Shown piece after piece: positions 23,401 through 31,778 of a DNA stretch of 64,000 nt (positions are counted from its first letter, which is position 1; each line of letters opens with the position of its first letter). The translations under genes and the position numbers were made by a program. The notes beneath the pieces were generated by a model. It ran no database searches, was not told the DNA's origin, and was given only the letters and a program-made list of their open reading frames with translations. This stretch comes from Mycobacterium sp. (lineage in GTDB: Bacteria; Actinomycetota; Actinomycetes; Mycobacteriales; Mycobacteriaceae). The stretch covers positions 1 through 64,000 of the forward strand of contig NZ_JAFBAR010000018.1 in NCBI RefSeq assembly GCF_019247635.1, given 5' to 3'.

Positions 23401-25819
23401 GCACAGCGTCTACTTCACCCACGGCATCCGCAATGCCGTCGACAGCGGGTACACCACGTTCCTGGAACTGGCGCCCAACCCGGTGGCGCTGATGCAGGTG
23501 GGTCTGACCACGGCATCGGCCGGTCTTCATGATGCCCAGCTGATCCCGACGCTGGCCCGCAAGCAGGACGAGGTCGAGTCGATGACCTCGACCATGGCCC
23601 AGCTCTACGTGCACGGCCACGACCTGGACGTGCGGACCCTGTTCACCCGCGCGGCCGGACCACAGGACTATGCGAACATCCCGCCGACCCGGTTCAAGCG
23701 CAAAGAACACTGGCTGGACGCGCACTTCTCCTCCGCCAGCAGCTCGGTGCTGATGCCGGGTACCCACGTCGCCCTGCCCGACGGTCGGCACGTCTGGGAG
23801 TACGCTGCGCGCGGCCTGACGGATTTGGCTGAGTTGGTGAAAAGCGCTGCCGTCGCAGTCCTTCCGGACGCACAGCTGACCGCCAGCGAACAGCGTGCCG
23901 TGCCCGGTGAGGGTGCCCGGTTGGTAACGACGTTGACGCGGCACCCGGGCGGCGCTTCGGTTCAGATCCATGCCCGCATCGACGAGTCCTTCACCCTGGT
24001 GTACGACGCGCTGGTTACCCGGGCCGGTGCCGGATCGGTGCTTCCGACCGCGGTCGGCGCGGGGACGGCGGTCGTCGCCGCGACCGTCACGCCGGTGTCG
24101 GAGGCGCCGGTGTCGGAAGCGTCCGCCGAAGACGACGCCGAGACGCTGTCGGACAGCCTGACCAACCGCTACATGCCGAGCGACTTCGTAAAGTGGTCAC
24201 CCGAGTCGGGAGAGACCATCGCCGAGCGTCTCGGCGCGATCGTCGCGGCGGCCATGGGTTACGAGCCCGAGGACCTGCCCTGGGAGGTACCGCTGATCGA
24301 GCTGGGCCTGGACTCGCTGATGGCGGTGCGGATCAAGAACCGGGTCGAGTACGACTTCGACCTGCCGCCCATCCAGCTGACCGCGGTGCGCGACGCCAAC
24401 CTCTACAACGTCGAGAAGCTGATCGAGTACGCGATCGAGCATCGCGACGAGGTGGAAGAGCTGCACGAGCACCAGAAGACCCAGACCGCCGAGGAAATCG
24501 CGCGGGCGCAGGCCGAACTGCTGCACGGTAAGCGCGCCGCGGAGGCGCCCGTCGAAGAAACCGGGCCACCCGAACCCGCGCCGCCGCCTTCGGACGTGCC
24601 CATCCCACCGCCGCCGACCGATCCGTCGGGTCCGTCGGCGAACGGTGGCCGCCCCACTGCGGCCCCGGACCTCAAGGGCGCGGCCGAGGCGCTCAACCAG
24701 GAGGCCGTCGCCAAAGCGCTCAACTCCGACGTGCCGCCGCGCGACGCGGCCGAGCGGGTCACCTTCGCCACCTGGGCGATCGTCACCGGCAAGTCCGCCG
24801 GCGGGATTTTCAACCCGCTGCCCAAGCTGGACGAAGCCACTGCCGCCAAGCTGGCCCAGCGGCTCTCCGAGCGCGCCGAAGGCCCGATCACCGCCGACGA
24901 CGTGCTCGGCTCGGAGAGCATCGAGGCGCTGGCCGAGAAGGTGCGCCAGTATCTGGAGGCCGGCCGGATCGACGGGTTCGTCCGGACGCTTCGGGCGCCG
25001 CAGGACGACTCGCAGGTACCCGTGTACGTGTTTCACCCGGCCGGCGGTTCGACGGTGGTCTACGAGCCGCTGCTCAATCGGCTGCCGGCGGACACCCCGA
25101 TGTATGGCTTGGAGCGGGTCGAGGGCACCGTGCAGGAACGGGCCGCCCAGTACGTTCCCAAACTGCTGGAGATGAACGGGGACAAACCTTTCGTCCTGGC
25201 CGGCTGGTCGCTGGGTGGCGCATTGGCCTACGCCTGTGCGATCGGGCTCAAGCAGCTGGGCGCGAACGTGGCGTTCGTCGGCATGATCGACACCGTCCGC
25301 GCCGGCGAGGAGATCCCGCAAACCAAGGAAGAGACCCGCAAGCGCTGGGACCGGTACGCGAGGTTCGCCGAGCGCACCTTCAATGTCGAGATTCCCGCGA
25401 TCCCCTACGAGCACCTCGAGGGGCTCGACGACGAGGGCCAGGTCAAGTTCGTCCTGGAGGTCATCAGCCAGAGCGGTGTGCAGGTACCGGGCGGCATCAT
25501 CGAGCACCAGCGCACGTCGTACCTGGACAACCGGGCATTGGAGACCGTCCAGATCGAGCCGTATGACGGGCACGTCACGCTCTACATGGCCGATCGCTAC
25601 CATGACGAGGTCGTCGAGATGGAGCCGCGGTACGGTTTTCGGCAGCCGGACGGCGGCTGGGGCGAGTACGTCTCCGACCTCGAGGTCGTGCCGATCGGTG
25701 GTGAGCACATCCAGGCCATCGACGAGCCGATCATCGCCAAGGTGGGCGAACACATGACTCGCGCGCTGGGAGATATCGAGGCTGCATGGCAGCCGGGCGA
25801 GTCAAGACAGGTTAGGTAG
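20483..25819 (+). CDS. pks13: Polyketide synthase Pks13, mycolate condensase
   Basis: Pks13 (Rv3800c) condenses the meromycoloyl chain with a carboxyacyl-CoA to give the mycolic beta-ketoester and transfers it to trehalose. Domains in order: N-terminal ACP with Ser55 (LGLSSRD); ketosynthase with Cys287 (VDTACSSS), EAHGTGT and NVGHLES; acyltransferase with Ser810 (GQSLGEA); second ACP with Ser1278 (LGLDSLMA); a Pro-rich linker near 1345-1385; and a C-terminal thioesterase with Ser1576 (GWSLGGA) and GGEHIQ as the probable His. There are no ketoreductase, dehydratase or enoylreductase domains, as expected. It is 1778 residues, about 45 longer than in M. tuberculosis, mostly in linkers. The ATG at 20483 follows GCAGGGAG. 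Confidence 0.97.
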   Translation: MSEIAEPQENPPANKTEMTVPEMRQWLRNWVGKAVGQSPDDIDESMPMVELGLSSRDAVAMAADIEDMTGVTLSVAVAFQHPTIESLATRIIEGEPERPDDGLGDADWTRTGPAERVDIAIVGLSTRFPGDMNSPEETWQALLEGRDAITDLPEGRWSEFLEEPRLAARVESARTRGGYLKDIKGFDSEFFAVAKTEADNIDPQQRMALELTWEALEHARIPASSLRGEAVGVYVGSSTNDYSFLAVSDPTVAHPYAITGTSSSIIANRVSYFYDFRGPSVTVDTACSSSLVAVHQGVQALRNGEADVVVAGGVNALITPMVTLGFDEIGAVLAPDGRIKSFSADADGYTRSEGAGMLVLKRVDDARRDGDQILAVIAGSAVNHDGRSNGLIAPNQDAQAEVLRRAYKDAGIDPRTVDYIEAHGTGTILGDPIEAEALGRVVGRGRPADRPALLGAVKTNVGHLESAAGVASMAKVVLALQHDKLPPSINFAGPSPYIDFDAMRLKVIDTATDWPRYGGYALAGVSSFGFGGANAHLVVREVLPRDVVEKEAREPEPEPAAPAAAEETETPTFEGHSLRFDEYGEIITDAAAAAAGEAEPELPGVTEEALRLKEIALEELAAQEVSPDYPKPLVPLVVSAFLTSRKKAAAAELADWMESPEGQAAPLEAIGRSLSRRNHGRSRAVVLAHDHEEAVKGLRAIAEGKQRPNVFSVDGPVTNGPVWVLAGFGAQHRKMGKSLYLRNQVFAEWIEKVDALVQDELGYSVLELILDDSQDYGIETTQVTIFAIQIALGELLKHHGAKPAAVVGQSLGEAASAYFAGGLSLGDATRAICSRSHLMGEGEAMLFGEYIRLMALVEYSADEIKTVFSDFPDLEVCVYAAPTQTVIGGPPDQVDAIIARAEAEGKFARKFQTKGASHTSQMDPLLGELTAELQGIKPTSPTAGIFSTVHEGSYVKPGSDPIHDVEYWKKGLRHSVYFTHGIRNAVDSGYTTFLELAPNPVALMQVGLTTASAGLHDAQLIPTLARKQDEVESMTSTMAQLYVHGHDLDVRTLFTRAAGPQDYANIPPTRFKRKEHWLDAHFSSASSSVLMPGTHVALPDGRHVWEYAARGLTDLAELVKSAAVAVLPDAQLTASEQRAVPGEGARLVTTLTRHPGGASVQIHARIDESFTLVYDALVTRAGAGSVLPTAVGAGTAVVAATVTPVSEAPVSEASAEDDAETLSDSLTNRYMPSDFVKWSPESGETIAERLGAIVAAAMGYEPEDLPWEVPLIELGLDSLMAVRIKNRVEYDFDLPPIQLTAVRDANLYNVEKLIEYAIEHRDEVEELHEHQKTQTAEEIARAQAELLHGKRAAEAPVEETGPPEPAPPPSDVPIPPPPTDPSGPSANGGRPTAAPDLKGAAEALNQEAVAKALNSDVPPRDAAERVTFATWAIVTGKSAGGIFNPLPKLDEATAAKLAQRLSERAEGPITADDVLGSESIEALAEKVRQYLEAGRIDGFVRTLRAPQDDSQVPVYVFHPAGGSTVVYEPLLNRLPADTPMYGLERVEGTVQERAAQYVPKLLEMNGDKPFVLAGWSLGGALAYACAIGLKQLGANVAFVGMIDTVRAGEEIPQTKEETRKRWDRYARFAERTFNVEIPAIPYEHLEGLDDEGQVKFVLEVISQSGVQVPGGIIEHQRTSYLDNRALETVQIEPYDGHVTLYMADRYHDEVVEMEPRYGFRQPDGGWGEYVSDLEVVPIGGEHIQAIDEPIIAKVGEHMTRALGDIEAAWQPGESRQVR

Positions 25820-25827
25820 GCACGCAG

Positions 25828-27402
25828 GTGACAGACACAGCGCCGGCTCCCGTTGTCCACAGCACCACCGAGAAGCTGGCCGAGCTGCGTGATCGCCTGG
25901 AGTTGGCCAAGGAGCCCGGTGGCGAGCAGGCCGTCGCCAAGCGCGACAAGAAGGGGATCCCGAGCGCCCGCGCCCGCGTGCATGCGCTGGTGGACCCGGG
26001 CACCTTTCTGGAGGTCGGCGCGCTGGCCAAGACCCCCAACGACCCCAACGCGTTGTACGGCGACGGCGTGGTCACCGGGCATGCGCTGATCGACGGCCGG
26101 CCGGTCGGGGTGTTCTCCCACGACCAGACGGTGTTTCAGGGCACGGTCGGCGAGATGTTCGGCCGCAAGGTGGCCCGCCTGATGGAATGGTGCGCGATGG
26201 TCGGGTGCCCGATCATCGGCATCCAAGATTCCGGTGGCGCCCGCATCCAGGACGCCGTCACCTCGCTGGCTTGGTATGCCGAGCTGGGCCGCCGTCACGA
26301 GGCCCTGTCCGGGATTGTGCCGCAGATCTCCCTCATCTTCGGTAAATGCGCTGGGGGAGCGGTGTATTCGCCGATCCAGGACGACCTGCTGGTCGCGGTG
26401 CGCGATCAGGGTTACTTCTTCGTCACCGGGCCCGACGTGATCCAGGAGGTCACCGGCGAGGAGGTCAGCCTCGACGAGCTCGGTGGCGCCGACGCCCAGG
26501 CCCGCTACGGCAACCTCCATCAGGTAGTGGACTCCGAGGCCGAGGCGTTCCAGTACGTGCGGGACTTCCTGTCGTTCCTGCCGTCCAACTGCTTCGACAA
26601 GCCGCCGATCGTCAACCCCGGACTCGAGCCGGAGATCACCCCGACCGACCTCGAGCTCGACTCGATCGTGCCGGATTCCGACAACATGGCCTACGACATG
26701 CACGAGATCCTGCTGCGGATCTTCGACGACGGCGACTTCCTCGATGTCGCGGCGCAGGCCGGACCGGCGATCATCACCGGGTTCGCCCGGGTCGACGGAC
26801 GGCCGGTCGGCGTGCTCGCCAACCAGCCCATGCATCTGTCCGGGTCGATCGACAACGAAGCCTCCGACAAGGCCGCACGGTTCATCCGGTTCTGCGACGC
26901 GTTCGAACTCCCGCTGGTCTTTGTGGTGGATACGCCCGGCTTCCTGCCCGGGGCCGAGCAGGAGAAGAACGGCATTATCAAACGCGGCGGACGGTTCCTC
27001 TCCGCGGTCGTCGAGGCTGATGTGCCGAAGGTGACGATCACGATCCGCAAGTCTTATGGCGGTGCCTACGCGGTGATGGGGTCTCGGCAGCTGACCGCGG
27101 ACTTCAACTTCGCCTGGCCGACCGCGCGCATCGCGGTGATCGGCGCCGAGGGAGCCGCGCAGTTGCTGATGAAGCGGTTCCCCGACCCGACGGCGCCCGA
27201 GGCGCAGAAGATCAAAAAAGACTTCATCGAGGGTTACAACCTGAACATGGCGATCCCGTGGACCGCCGCCGAACGCGGGTTCATCGACGCGGTCATCGAC
27301 CCGCACGTCACCCGGCTGCTGCTTCGCAGGTCGCTGCATCTGCTGCGGGACAAGCAACTGTGGTTCCGTGTCGGCCGCAAGCACAGCCTGCTGCCGATCT
27401 AG
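25828..27402 (+). CDS. accD4: Acyl-CoA carboxylase beta subunit AccD4
   Basis: AccD4 (Rv3799c) is the carboxyltransferase subunit of the long-chain acyl-CoA carboxylase that makes the alpha-branch carboxyacyl-CoA used by Pks13. The protein has the two crotonase-fold halves of the family. The first contains [14 protein letters not shown] and [11 protein letters not shown], the second [13 protein letters not shown] and [12 protein letters not shown], the paired oxyanion-hole glycine motifs. The length, 524 residues, is normal. The start is GTG, 8 bases after the pks13 stop, so the two are cotranscribed. The alpha (biotin) and epsilon subunits are encoded elsewhere. Confidence 0.96.
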   Translation: MTDTAPAPVVHSTTEKLAELRDRLELAKEPGGEQAVAKRDKKGIPSARARVHALVDPGTFLEVGALAKTPNDPNALYGDGVVTGHALIDGRPVGVFSHDQTVFQGTVGEMFGRKVARLMEWCAMVGCPIIGIQDSGGARIQDAVTSLAWYAELGRRHEALSGIVPQISLIFGKCAGGAVYSPIQDDLLVAVRDQGYFFVTGPDVIQEVTGEEVSLDELGGADAQARYGNLHQVVDSEAEAFQYVRDFLSFLPSNCFDKPPIVNPGLEPEITPTDLELDSIVPDSDNMAYDMHEILLRIFDDGDFLDVAAQAGPAIITGFARVDGRPVGVLANQPMHLSGSIDNEASDKAARFIRFCDAFELPLVFVVDTPGFLPGAEQEKNGIIKRGGRFLSAVVEADVPKVTITIRKSYGGAYAVMGSRQLTADFNFAWPTARIAVIGAEGAAQLLMKRFPDPTAPEAQKIKKDFIEGYNLNMAIPWTAAERGFIDAVIDPHVTRLLLRRSLHLLRDKQLWFRVGRKHSLLPI

Positions 27403-27412
27403 TTTCTGGCGC

Positions 27413-27468
27413 GAGCAGACACAAAAGCACTCATTTCGTCGGCGTGTCGGGTGCTTTTGCGTCTGTTC
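27413..27468. terminator. Palindromic intergenic repeat, bidirectional terminator
   Basis: Arms at 27413-27430 (GAGCAGACACAAAAGCAC) and 27451-27468 pair over 18 positions with one mismatch and one G-T, around a 20-base loop. The element lies between convergent accD4 and the chimeric gene, so it can terminate both. The arms closely match those at 58543-58602, so this is a dispersed repeat. Confidence 0.75.
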
Positions 27469-27487
27469 ACCAGGGCAGCCGGCAGCC

Positions 27488-28201
27488 CTACTTCGTCGCC
27501 TCCACGAAATAGCCGCGCGGTACGTCCGCGACGTCCATCGGCACGACGGGCGCATCCCAGCGGTTGTACCGATTCCCGGGTTCCGCGATATCGGTCACGG
27601 TCGCCGACCAGCCGAGGCGTTGCGACAACCGTCCCGGCTCGTCGGTGCCGAACAGCCAGGGGGCGCCGTTGTCGGCCATGGACTGCAGCACCGGCGCCAT
27701 GAACGCCGCCTCGAGTAGCGTCTTGCCGACGACGTCGTAGAGCAGGACCGAGCCGGGCGCCGACAGCGCGTCGACACGGTCGAACAGCGTGCCGACCGCG
27801 GTCTCGTCCAGATACTGCAGATCTGCGTTCGAACCCCAAAGGTCCGGGAGACCCACGAGCGCGTTCTCCAGATCTCCCAATGGACATCCGAGGAACGCCA
27901 GCGCTCCGGCGGGCCGGAAGTGGATGGTGATGACGGTATAGATGGGTTCGACGCGGACGACGTAGGAGGCCGCGCCCGCGCCGGCGACAAAGGCCGACGG
28001 TACCGCCAGCGGCGCACGGCCGTCGGACGTGTAAAACCCGAGTCCGGTGCGGCCGTCGACATCGATGATCGCCGTGACCGCTCCGCGCGGCAGCGCCCGG
28101 CTGGTGTGTGCGCCGGCGGCGCTGTCGCCGTCCCAGTAGCCGAAATACTCGATGTGGTCGGCAAGCGGTGGGTTCGGTTTGAATATCCGCGGACCGGTCA
28201 T
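27488..28201 (-). CDS. Chimeric protein: AraC-regulator sensor half joined to a methyltransferase tail
   Basis: Residues 1-125 resemble the N-terminal sensor domain of certain AraC-type regulators (PPLADHIEYFGYWDG, RALPRGAVTAIIDVDGR, FRPAGALAFLGCPLGDLENA). Residues from about 129 (YLDETAVGTLFDRVDALSAP) to 237 resemble the C-terminal part of PPM1-type AdoMet-dependent methyltransferases (GAPWLFGTDEPG, EPGNRYNRWDAPV, VPRGYFVEATK). There is no DNA-binding helix-turn-helix and no AdoMet-binding glycine loop, so neither parent function is likely to survive intact. The change occurs near 27820. It may be an in-frame deletion product of two adjacent genes, or a real small fusion. The start (28201) lies 12 bases after the fadE35 stop. 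Confidence 0.65.
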   Translation of the reverse strand: MTGPRIFKPNPPLADHIEYFGYWDGDSAAGAHTSRALPRGAVTAIIDVDGRTGLGFYTSDGRAPLAVPSAFVAGAGAASYVVRVEPIYTVITIHFRPAGALAFLGCPLGDLENALVGLPDLWGSNADLQYLDETAVGTLFDRVDALSAPGSVLLYDVVGKTLLEAAFMAPVLQSMADNGAPWLFGTDEPGRLSQRLGWSATVTDIAEPGNRYNRWDAPVVPMDVADVPRGYFVEATK

Positions 28202-28213
28202 CGCATCCCGCGC

Positions 28214-30007
28214 CTAAACCGCCAGCGCGCCGCCGGCCAACTCGTCGAAACGCTCCAGCGCCTCGTCGGAGTCAGCGTCGATCCCGCGCAACGGCCCGCG
28301 ATCGGCGAGATACCGCTGCGCGTACAGCCGCGCGACGAGCGCCTTGCGGTCGCCCCCGCGGGCCTCGCGCTCCCAGGCGGCCTGCTCGATGAGCAGCGCG
28401 CCGGCATAGACGTCGCCCATGAACATCGCGAGCGGGAAGAGCCGCGCCTCGGCCAGCCCCGTCAACCGGCAGCCGTCGAGTTTCGTCCAGGCGGTGATCG
28501 CCGCGTCGAGATCCTCGATGCGCTCGGCGACCAGGCGGGTGGTCTCGCAGTCATCGGAGACCGACACGGCGTCCCGCATCCGCGCCAAGAGCGTCTCGTG
28601 CGCGCTGGTCTTCTCGATGCCGCGGCGCACGTCCAGGCAGAGGATGTTGTCGGGCCCCTCCCAGATGGTATTGACCTGTGCGTCGCGCAAAAGCCTTGCC
28701 ACCGGCCAGGTTTCGATGTAGCCGTTGCCGCCGTGGATTTCGATCGCGTCCGACGCCGCGGTGATGCCGAGCCGGCAGACCTTGAGCTTGGTGACCGGCA
28801 CCGCGATGCGCTGCCGCATGCCCCTCGGCTGGCGGTGGTTGGCGGCGCCGGTGCCGTCGAACACCAACGCGAGCGCCGCTTCGACGTCGACGATCATTTC
28901 GGCGAGCTTGCGGCGCATCAGCGGCTTGTCGATCAGCGCCGCGCCGAACGCCTGCCGCTGACGGGCGTAGCACAGCGACTCGACCAGGGCGCGGCGTGCG
29001 TTGCCCAGCGCGAACAGGGCGATGCCGAGGCGGGCGGCGTTGGTCAGCTCCATCATGCGGCCGAGGCCCTTGCCGTCGGCCGGGCCCGCTTGAGCTTCCG
29101 GACCGCTGGGTTCGCCGGAAAGCAGGAAGGCCTCGGCGTCGACGAACTCGATCTCGCCGGATGCGACCGAGCGGGTGCCGAGTTTGTCCTTGAGCCGACG
29201 GATCCGTACCCCGTTGCGCGAACCGTCGCGGCGGGTGCGCAGCACCAGGAAGGTGGCGACGCCACGGGTGGAGTCGGGTGCGCCCTCGGGCTTGGCCAGG
29301 ACGACGAACGCCTCGCCGGCGCAGTTCGACGCGAACCACTTGAAGCCGTTGAGCACCCAGGCGTCGCCGTCGCGGGTCGCGGTGGTCTCGAGCGCCCCCA
29401 GGTCGGAGCCGCCGGTCCGTTCGGTCAAGAGCTGGGCCGTTTCGCCCGCCCACTCGCCCGAGTCGAACTTGGCCAGCACGTGGTCCCGCACGTCGGGCGG
29501 GGCGTAGGCCGCCACCAGCGACTGGACCATGCCCCCGCCGGTGCCGAGTGCGCAGCCCATACCGATGTCGGCCTGGTTGAGCAGATAATTCGACGCGAAC
29601 ATCGCCAGCGACGAGCTGAAGCCACCGGCTCGAGCCTCGGAACGCAGCGCCGACTGCGCGTCCAGCACTGCGCGTTTGGATTCGGTGAACGACGCCGGCA
29701 TGACGACGCGGCTGACGTCGTGTCCCCACCGGTCGTACCGCTCGAGTCGGGGCGGGTTGCGGTCGGTCTCCTCGGCCCACCGCGCCACCGGCCCGCCCAT
29801 CAGTTCGCCGATGCGCCCCAGGTGCGGCTCGACGACGGCCAGTTCGTCCGGTTGCAGGTAGTACGCCATGGTGAACCGCAGCGTGGGATCGGTGAGGTAC
29901 CAGTTGAGGCCGACAGCGCCGTGGTAGTGCTCGGTCGCATAGCGTTGCGACTTCTCGGGAGTCGAGAAGGGCAGCCTGTCGACGGCTTCCAAGTCGTACT
30001 CACTCAT
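28214..30007 (-). CDS. fadE35: Acyl-CoA dehydrogenase FadE35 (AidB-like)
   Basis: This flavin acyl-CoA dehydrogenase (Rv3797) falls in the AidB-like branch with long N- and C-terminal regions, 597 residues. TERTGGSDLGALETTA is the flavin/substrate-binding loop. Other family motifs are FKWFASNC, IEIHGGNGYIETWPVARLLRD and TIWEGPDNILCLD, the last near the base-bearing region. The substrate is unknown; membership of the family suggests oxidation of a branched or long-chain acyl-CoA, but AidB relatives may protect DNA instead. It is followed closely by the chimeric gene. The start ATG at 30007 is the first conserved one. Confidence 0.9.
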   Translation of the reverse strand: MSEYDLEAVDRLPFSTPEKSQRYATEHYHGAVGLNWYLTDPTLRFTMAYYLQPDELAVVEPHLGRIGELMGGPVARWAEETDRNPPRLERYDRWGHDVSRVVMPASFTESKRAVLDAQSALRSEARAGGFSSSLAMFASNYLLNQADIGMGCALGTGGGMVQSLVAAYAPPDVRDHVLAKFDSGEWAGETAQLLTERTGGSDLGALETTATRDGDAWVLNGFKWFASNCAGEAFVVLAKPEGAPDSTRGVATFLVLRTRRDGSRNGVRIRRLKDKLGTRSVASGEIEFVDAEAFLLSGEPSGPEAQAGPADGKGLGRMMELTNAARLGIALFALGNARRALVESLCYARQRQAFGAALIDKPLMRRKLAEMIVDVEAALALVFDGTGAANHRQPRGMRQRIAVPVTKLKVCRLGITAASDAIEIHGGNGYIETWPVARLLRDAQVNTIWEGPDNILCLDVRRGIEKTSAHETLLARMRDAVSVSDDCETTRLVAERIEDLDAAITAWTKLDGCRLTGLAEARLFPLAMFMGDVYAGALLIEQAAWEREARGGDRKALVARLYAQRYLADRGPLRGIDADSDEALERFDELAGGALAV

Positions 30008-30047
30008 GCCGCGACGGTATTACAGCCGCGGCATCAGGTGAAGCTCA

Positions 30048-30557
30048 CTACACGGGTGCCACGAATTCCGAGGTGTAGGCCTCCGCGGGATTCTGGGAAT
30101 GCTCGTTCGGGCGCGAGATGCTCACCCAGACGCCTGTGGTGCCCGACCGGATGGTGTCTTGGATGGTCACCGTCCCAACGCCCGATGCGTCGGTGTCCAT
30201 GCCGGCGGCGGCGACGCCCGGTTGTCCGGGAGCGCATCCGGCCGACGCCGGTCGCGGCGCCTGGATCAGCTCGACGTCGAAGTGGGTGCCTGGATCCGGC
30301 GCGTCGACCAGTTGCACCTCGGCGATCACCTGTGAGCCCGCCGTGCGTATGCGGGCGGTGCCGCCGCCCAGGGTGGCCCGAGGCGTCATGGGAGCAATTC
30401 CGTCCCGACTGAAATCGCATGCGCGTTGGTATGCGTCCAGGACCACGAGCGTGACGCCGGGCGCGGCGGCGGCGGTGCCCGCCGCGAACATCCCCGTCGA
30501 GGAGGCCGCCAGCACGAATACGGCAGCGGATGTTTTGACGCGGGTAGTCGTGTCCAT
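30048..30557 (-). CDS. Small secreted protein of unknown function
   Basis: The 169-residue protein has a clear Sec signal peptide (about residues 1-32, AGTAAAAPG being the likely cleavage region). The mature part is about 135 residues with two cysteines (DAYQRACDF and SAGCAP) that could form a disulfide, and no recognised catalytic motif. It is rich in Thr, Ala and Gly, suggesting a beta-sandwich. It is not related to its neighbours; it stands 40 bases upstream of fadE35 on the same strand and may be cotranscribed. Function is unknown. Confidence 0.75.
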   Translation of the reverse strand: MDTTTRVKTSAAVFVLAASSTGMFAAGTAAAAPGVTLVVLDAYQRACDFSRDGIAPMTPRATLGGGTARIRTAGSQVIAEVQLVDAPDPGTHFDVELIQAPRPASAGCAPGQPGVAAAGMDTDASGVGTVTIQDTIRSGTTGVWVSISRPNEHSQNPAEAYTSEFVAPV

Positions 30558-31013
30558 CTGTCCCTACTATCTTGTGCCCGATGAACTGCCGACCCGCGGT
30601 TGATATTGACCGTATTTGTCAAATTAAACAAGAAGACATCAAGTGTATTAGTGTCAAATAAAGGCGTTCAGCCTCGCGGGTCGGAATCGCTTTATTTGTC
30701 GTCGACATTTGCCGGCAAAATTCTCGGATTCGACGCCTGTACGTGGACCAGGGCGGTCGCAGCGTCGTGCCGCGCTAACTGGGCGGAAATCGTCGTCGGA
30801 ATAAATCGACGCTGCCGTCAACGCCTGGCCGCAGTCGGCGCGAGGGGCCCCCAGCTGTGCATGGCGCTGACCGGGCTGTACCCGGTTGCGACGAGGGGTC
30901 ACCGGCAGGTCCGATGATCGGGCGCCAGGCCAGTGTCGGTTTGCGAATTCGTCCGGCACAATCCTGTCCGGGTTTGTTTATTGTGAGTCCGGGAGAGCAG
31001 GAGACATTGCGAC
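30558..31013. other. Non-coding divergent region with AT-rich tract
   Basis: This 456-base gap lies between the divergent secreted-protein gene and AIM24 gene. Positions 30600-30740 are notably AT-rich against the genome background. Open frames here are short, antisense to each other and lack ribosome binding sites, so no gene is called. It contains an exact inverted repeat (next entry). The AIM24 ribosome binding site is GCAGGAGAC near 30998-31006. Confidence 0.55.
30655..30698. repeat. Inverted repeat in AT-rich intergenic region
   Basis: CAAATAAAG at 30655-30663 and its exact complement CTTTATTTG at 30690-30698 form a perfect 9-bp inverted repeat around 26 bases. It could be an operator for one of the divergent genes or a hairpin in a 5' leader. 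Confidence 0.5.
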
Positions 31014-31760
31014 ATGGACGCCAAGATCACCGGTACCGTCATGCCCGTCCTGGAAGTATCACTGAGCCCGGGCGAGATCCTCACCGCCGAAGCTGGAGAG
31101 CTGTCCTGGATCAGCGAGTCGATCCAGCTGCGAACGTCGACCCGGATGGCAGGTTCGACAGGGTTTCTCGGCGGGATCAAACGTGCGGTGGGCGGCGGCG
31201 GCCTATTCATGACTGAATACAGCGCCGTCGATCGGCCGGGCAACGTCGCGTTTGCCGCCAAGCTGCCCGGCCATATCGTGCCGGTGCACCTGCGCCCGGA
31301 CACGCCGTATCTGGTGCACCGGCACGGGTTCCTCTGCGGCGTCGGCGATGTGCAGCTGTCGATCGCGTTTCAGCGCAAGCTTGGCGCCGGCATATTCGGC
31401 GGCGCCGGGTTCGTTTTGCAACACCTGAGCGGCAACGGCCAGGCGTGGATCGAACTATCCGGCGAGACCGTCGCCTACACGCTGGGTCCGGGACAAACCT
31501 TGCGGGTGCATCCCGGTCACGTCGGTATGTTCGACGCCTCGGTGACGTTCGACATCACCCGCGTCCCAGGAATCAAGAACATGTTGTTCGGCGGCGACGG
31601 CCTGTTTCTCGCCACCCTGACCGGACCAGGACGCATCTGGCTGCAAACCCTGACCGTCAGCAATCTTGCCCACGCCATTACGCCTTACCTCCCACAACCT
31701 TCGGGGGAGTCACGCGGCGGCGGCTGGGTCCGGACGGTCGGCAACCTCATCTCCGATTGA
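31014..31760 (+). CDS. AIM24 / TIGR00266 family protein
   Basis: This 248-residue AIM24-family protein has a beta-barrel-like fold built of repeated short strands. Characteristic stretches are LSPGEILTAEAGELSWIS near the N terminus, AVGGGGLFMTEYSA, and KNMLFGGDGLFLATLTGPG near the C terminus. Bacterial members are common but functionally uncharacterised; the yeast namesake is a mitochondrial inner-membrane organiser. No signal peptide or transmembrane segment is seen. The start ATG at 31014 follows a good ribosome binding site. It is convergent with embB, 18 bases apart. Confidence 0.85.
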   Translation: MDAKITGTVMPVLEVSLSPGEILTAEAGELSWISESIQLRTSTRMAGSTGFLGGIKRAVGGGGLFMTEYSAVDRPGNVAFAAKLPGHIVPVHLRPDTPYLVHRHGFLCGVGDVQLSIAFQRKLGAGIFGGAGFVLQHLSGNGQAWIELSGETVAYTLGPGQTLRVHPGHVGMFDASVTFDITRVPGIKNMLFGGDGLFLATLTGPGRIWLQTLTVSNLAHAITPYLPQPSGESRGGGWVRTVGNLISD

Positions 31761-31778
31761 TCGCCCACGCCTGACCGG

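Noticed and set aside
27403..28213. Insertion sequence between accD4 and fadE35, as in M. tuberculosis (Rv3798, IS1557)
   Set aside because: No transposase is present here; the interval holds the palindrome and the chimeric gene.
27920..30412. 830-codon open frame on the plus strand opposite fadE35
   Set aside because: fadE35 is a clear acyl-CoA dehydrogenase on the minus strand; the plus-strand frame is rich in Arg, Val and Gln and has no family motif.
30600..30959. Short overlapping frames in the AT-rich intergenic region
   Set aside because: They are antisense to each other, contain no ribosome binding site and have no recognisable domain.
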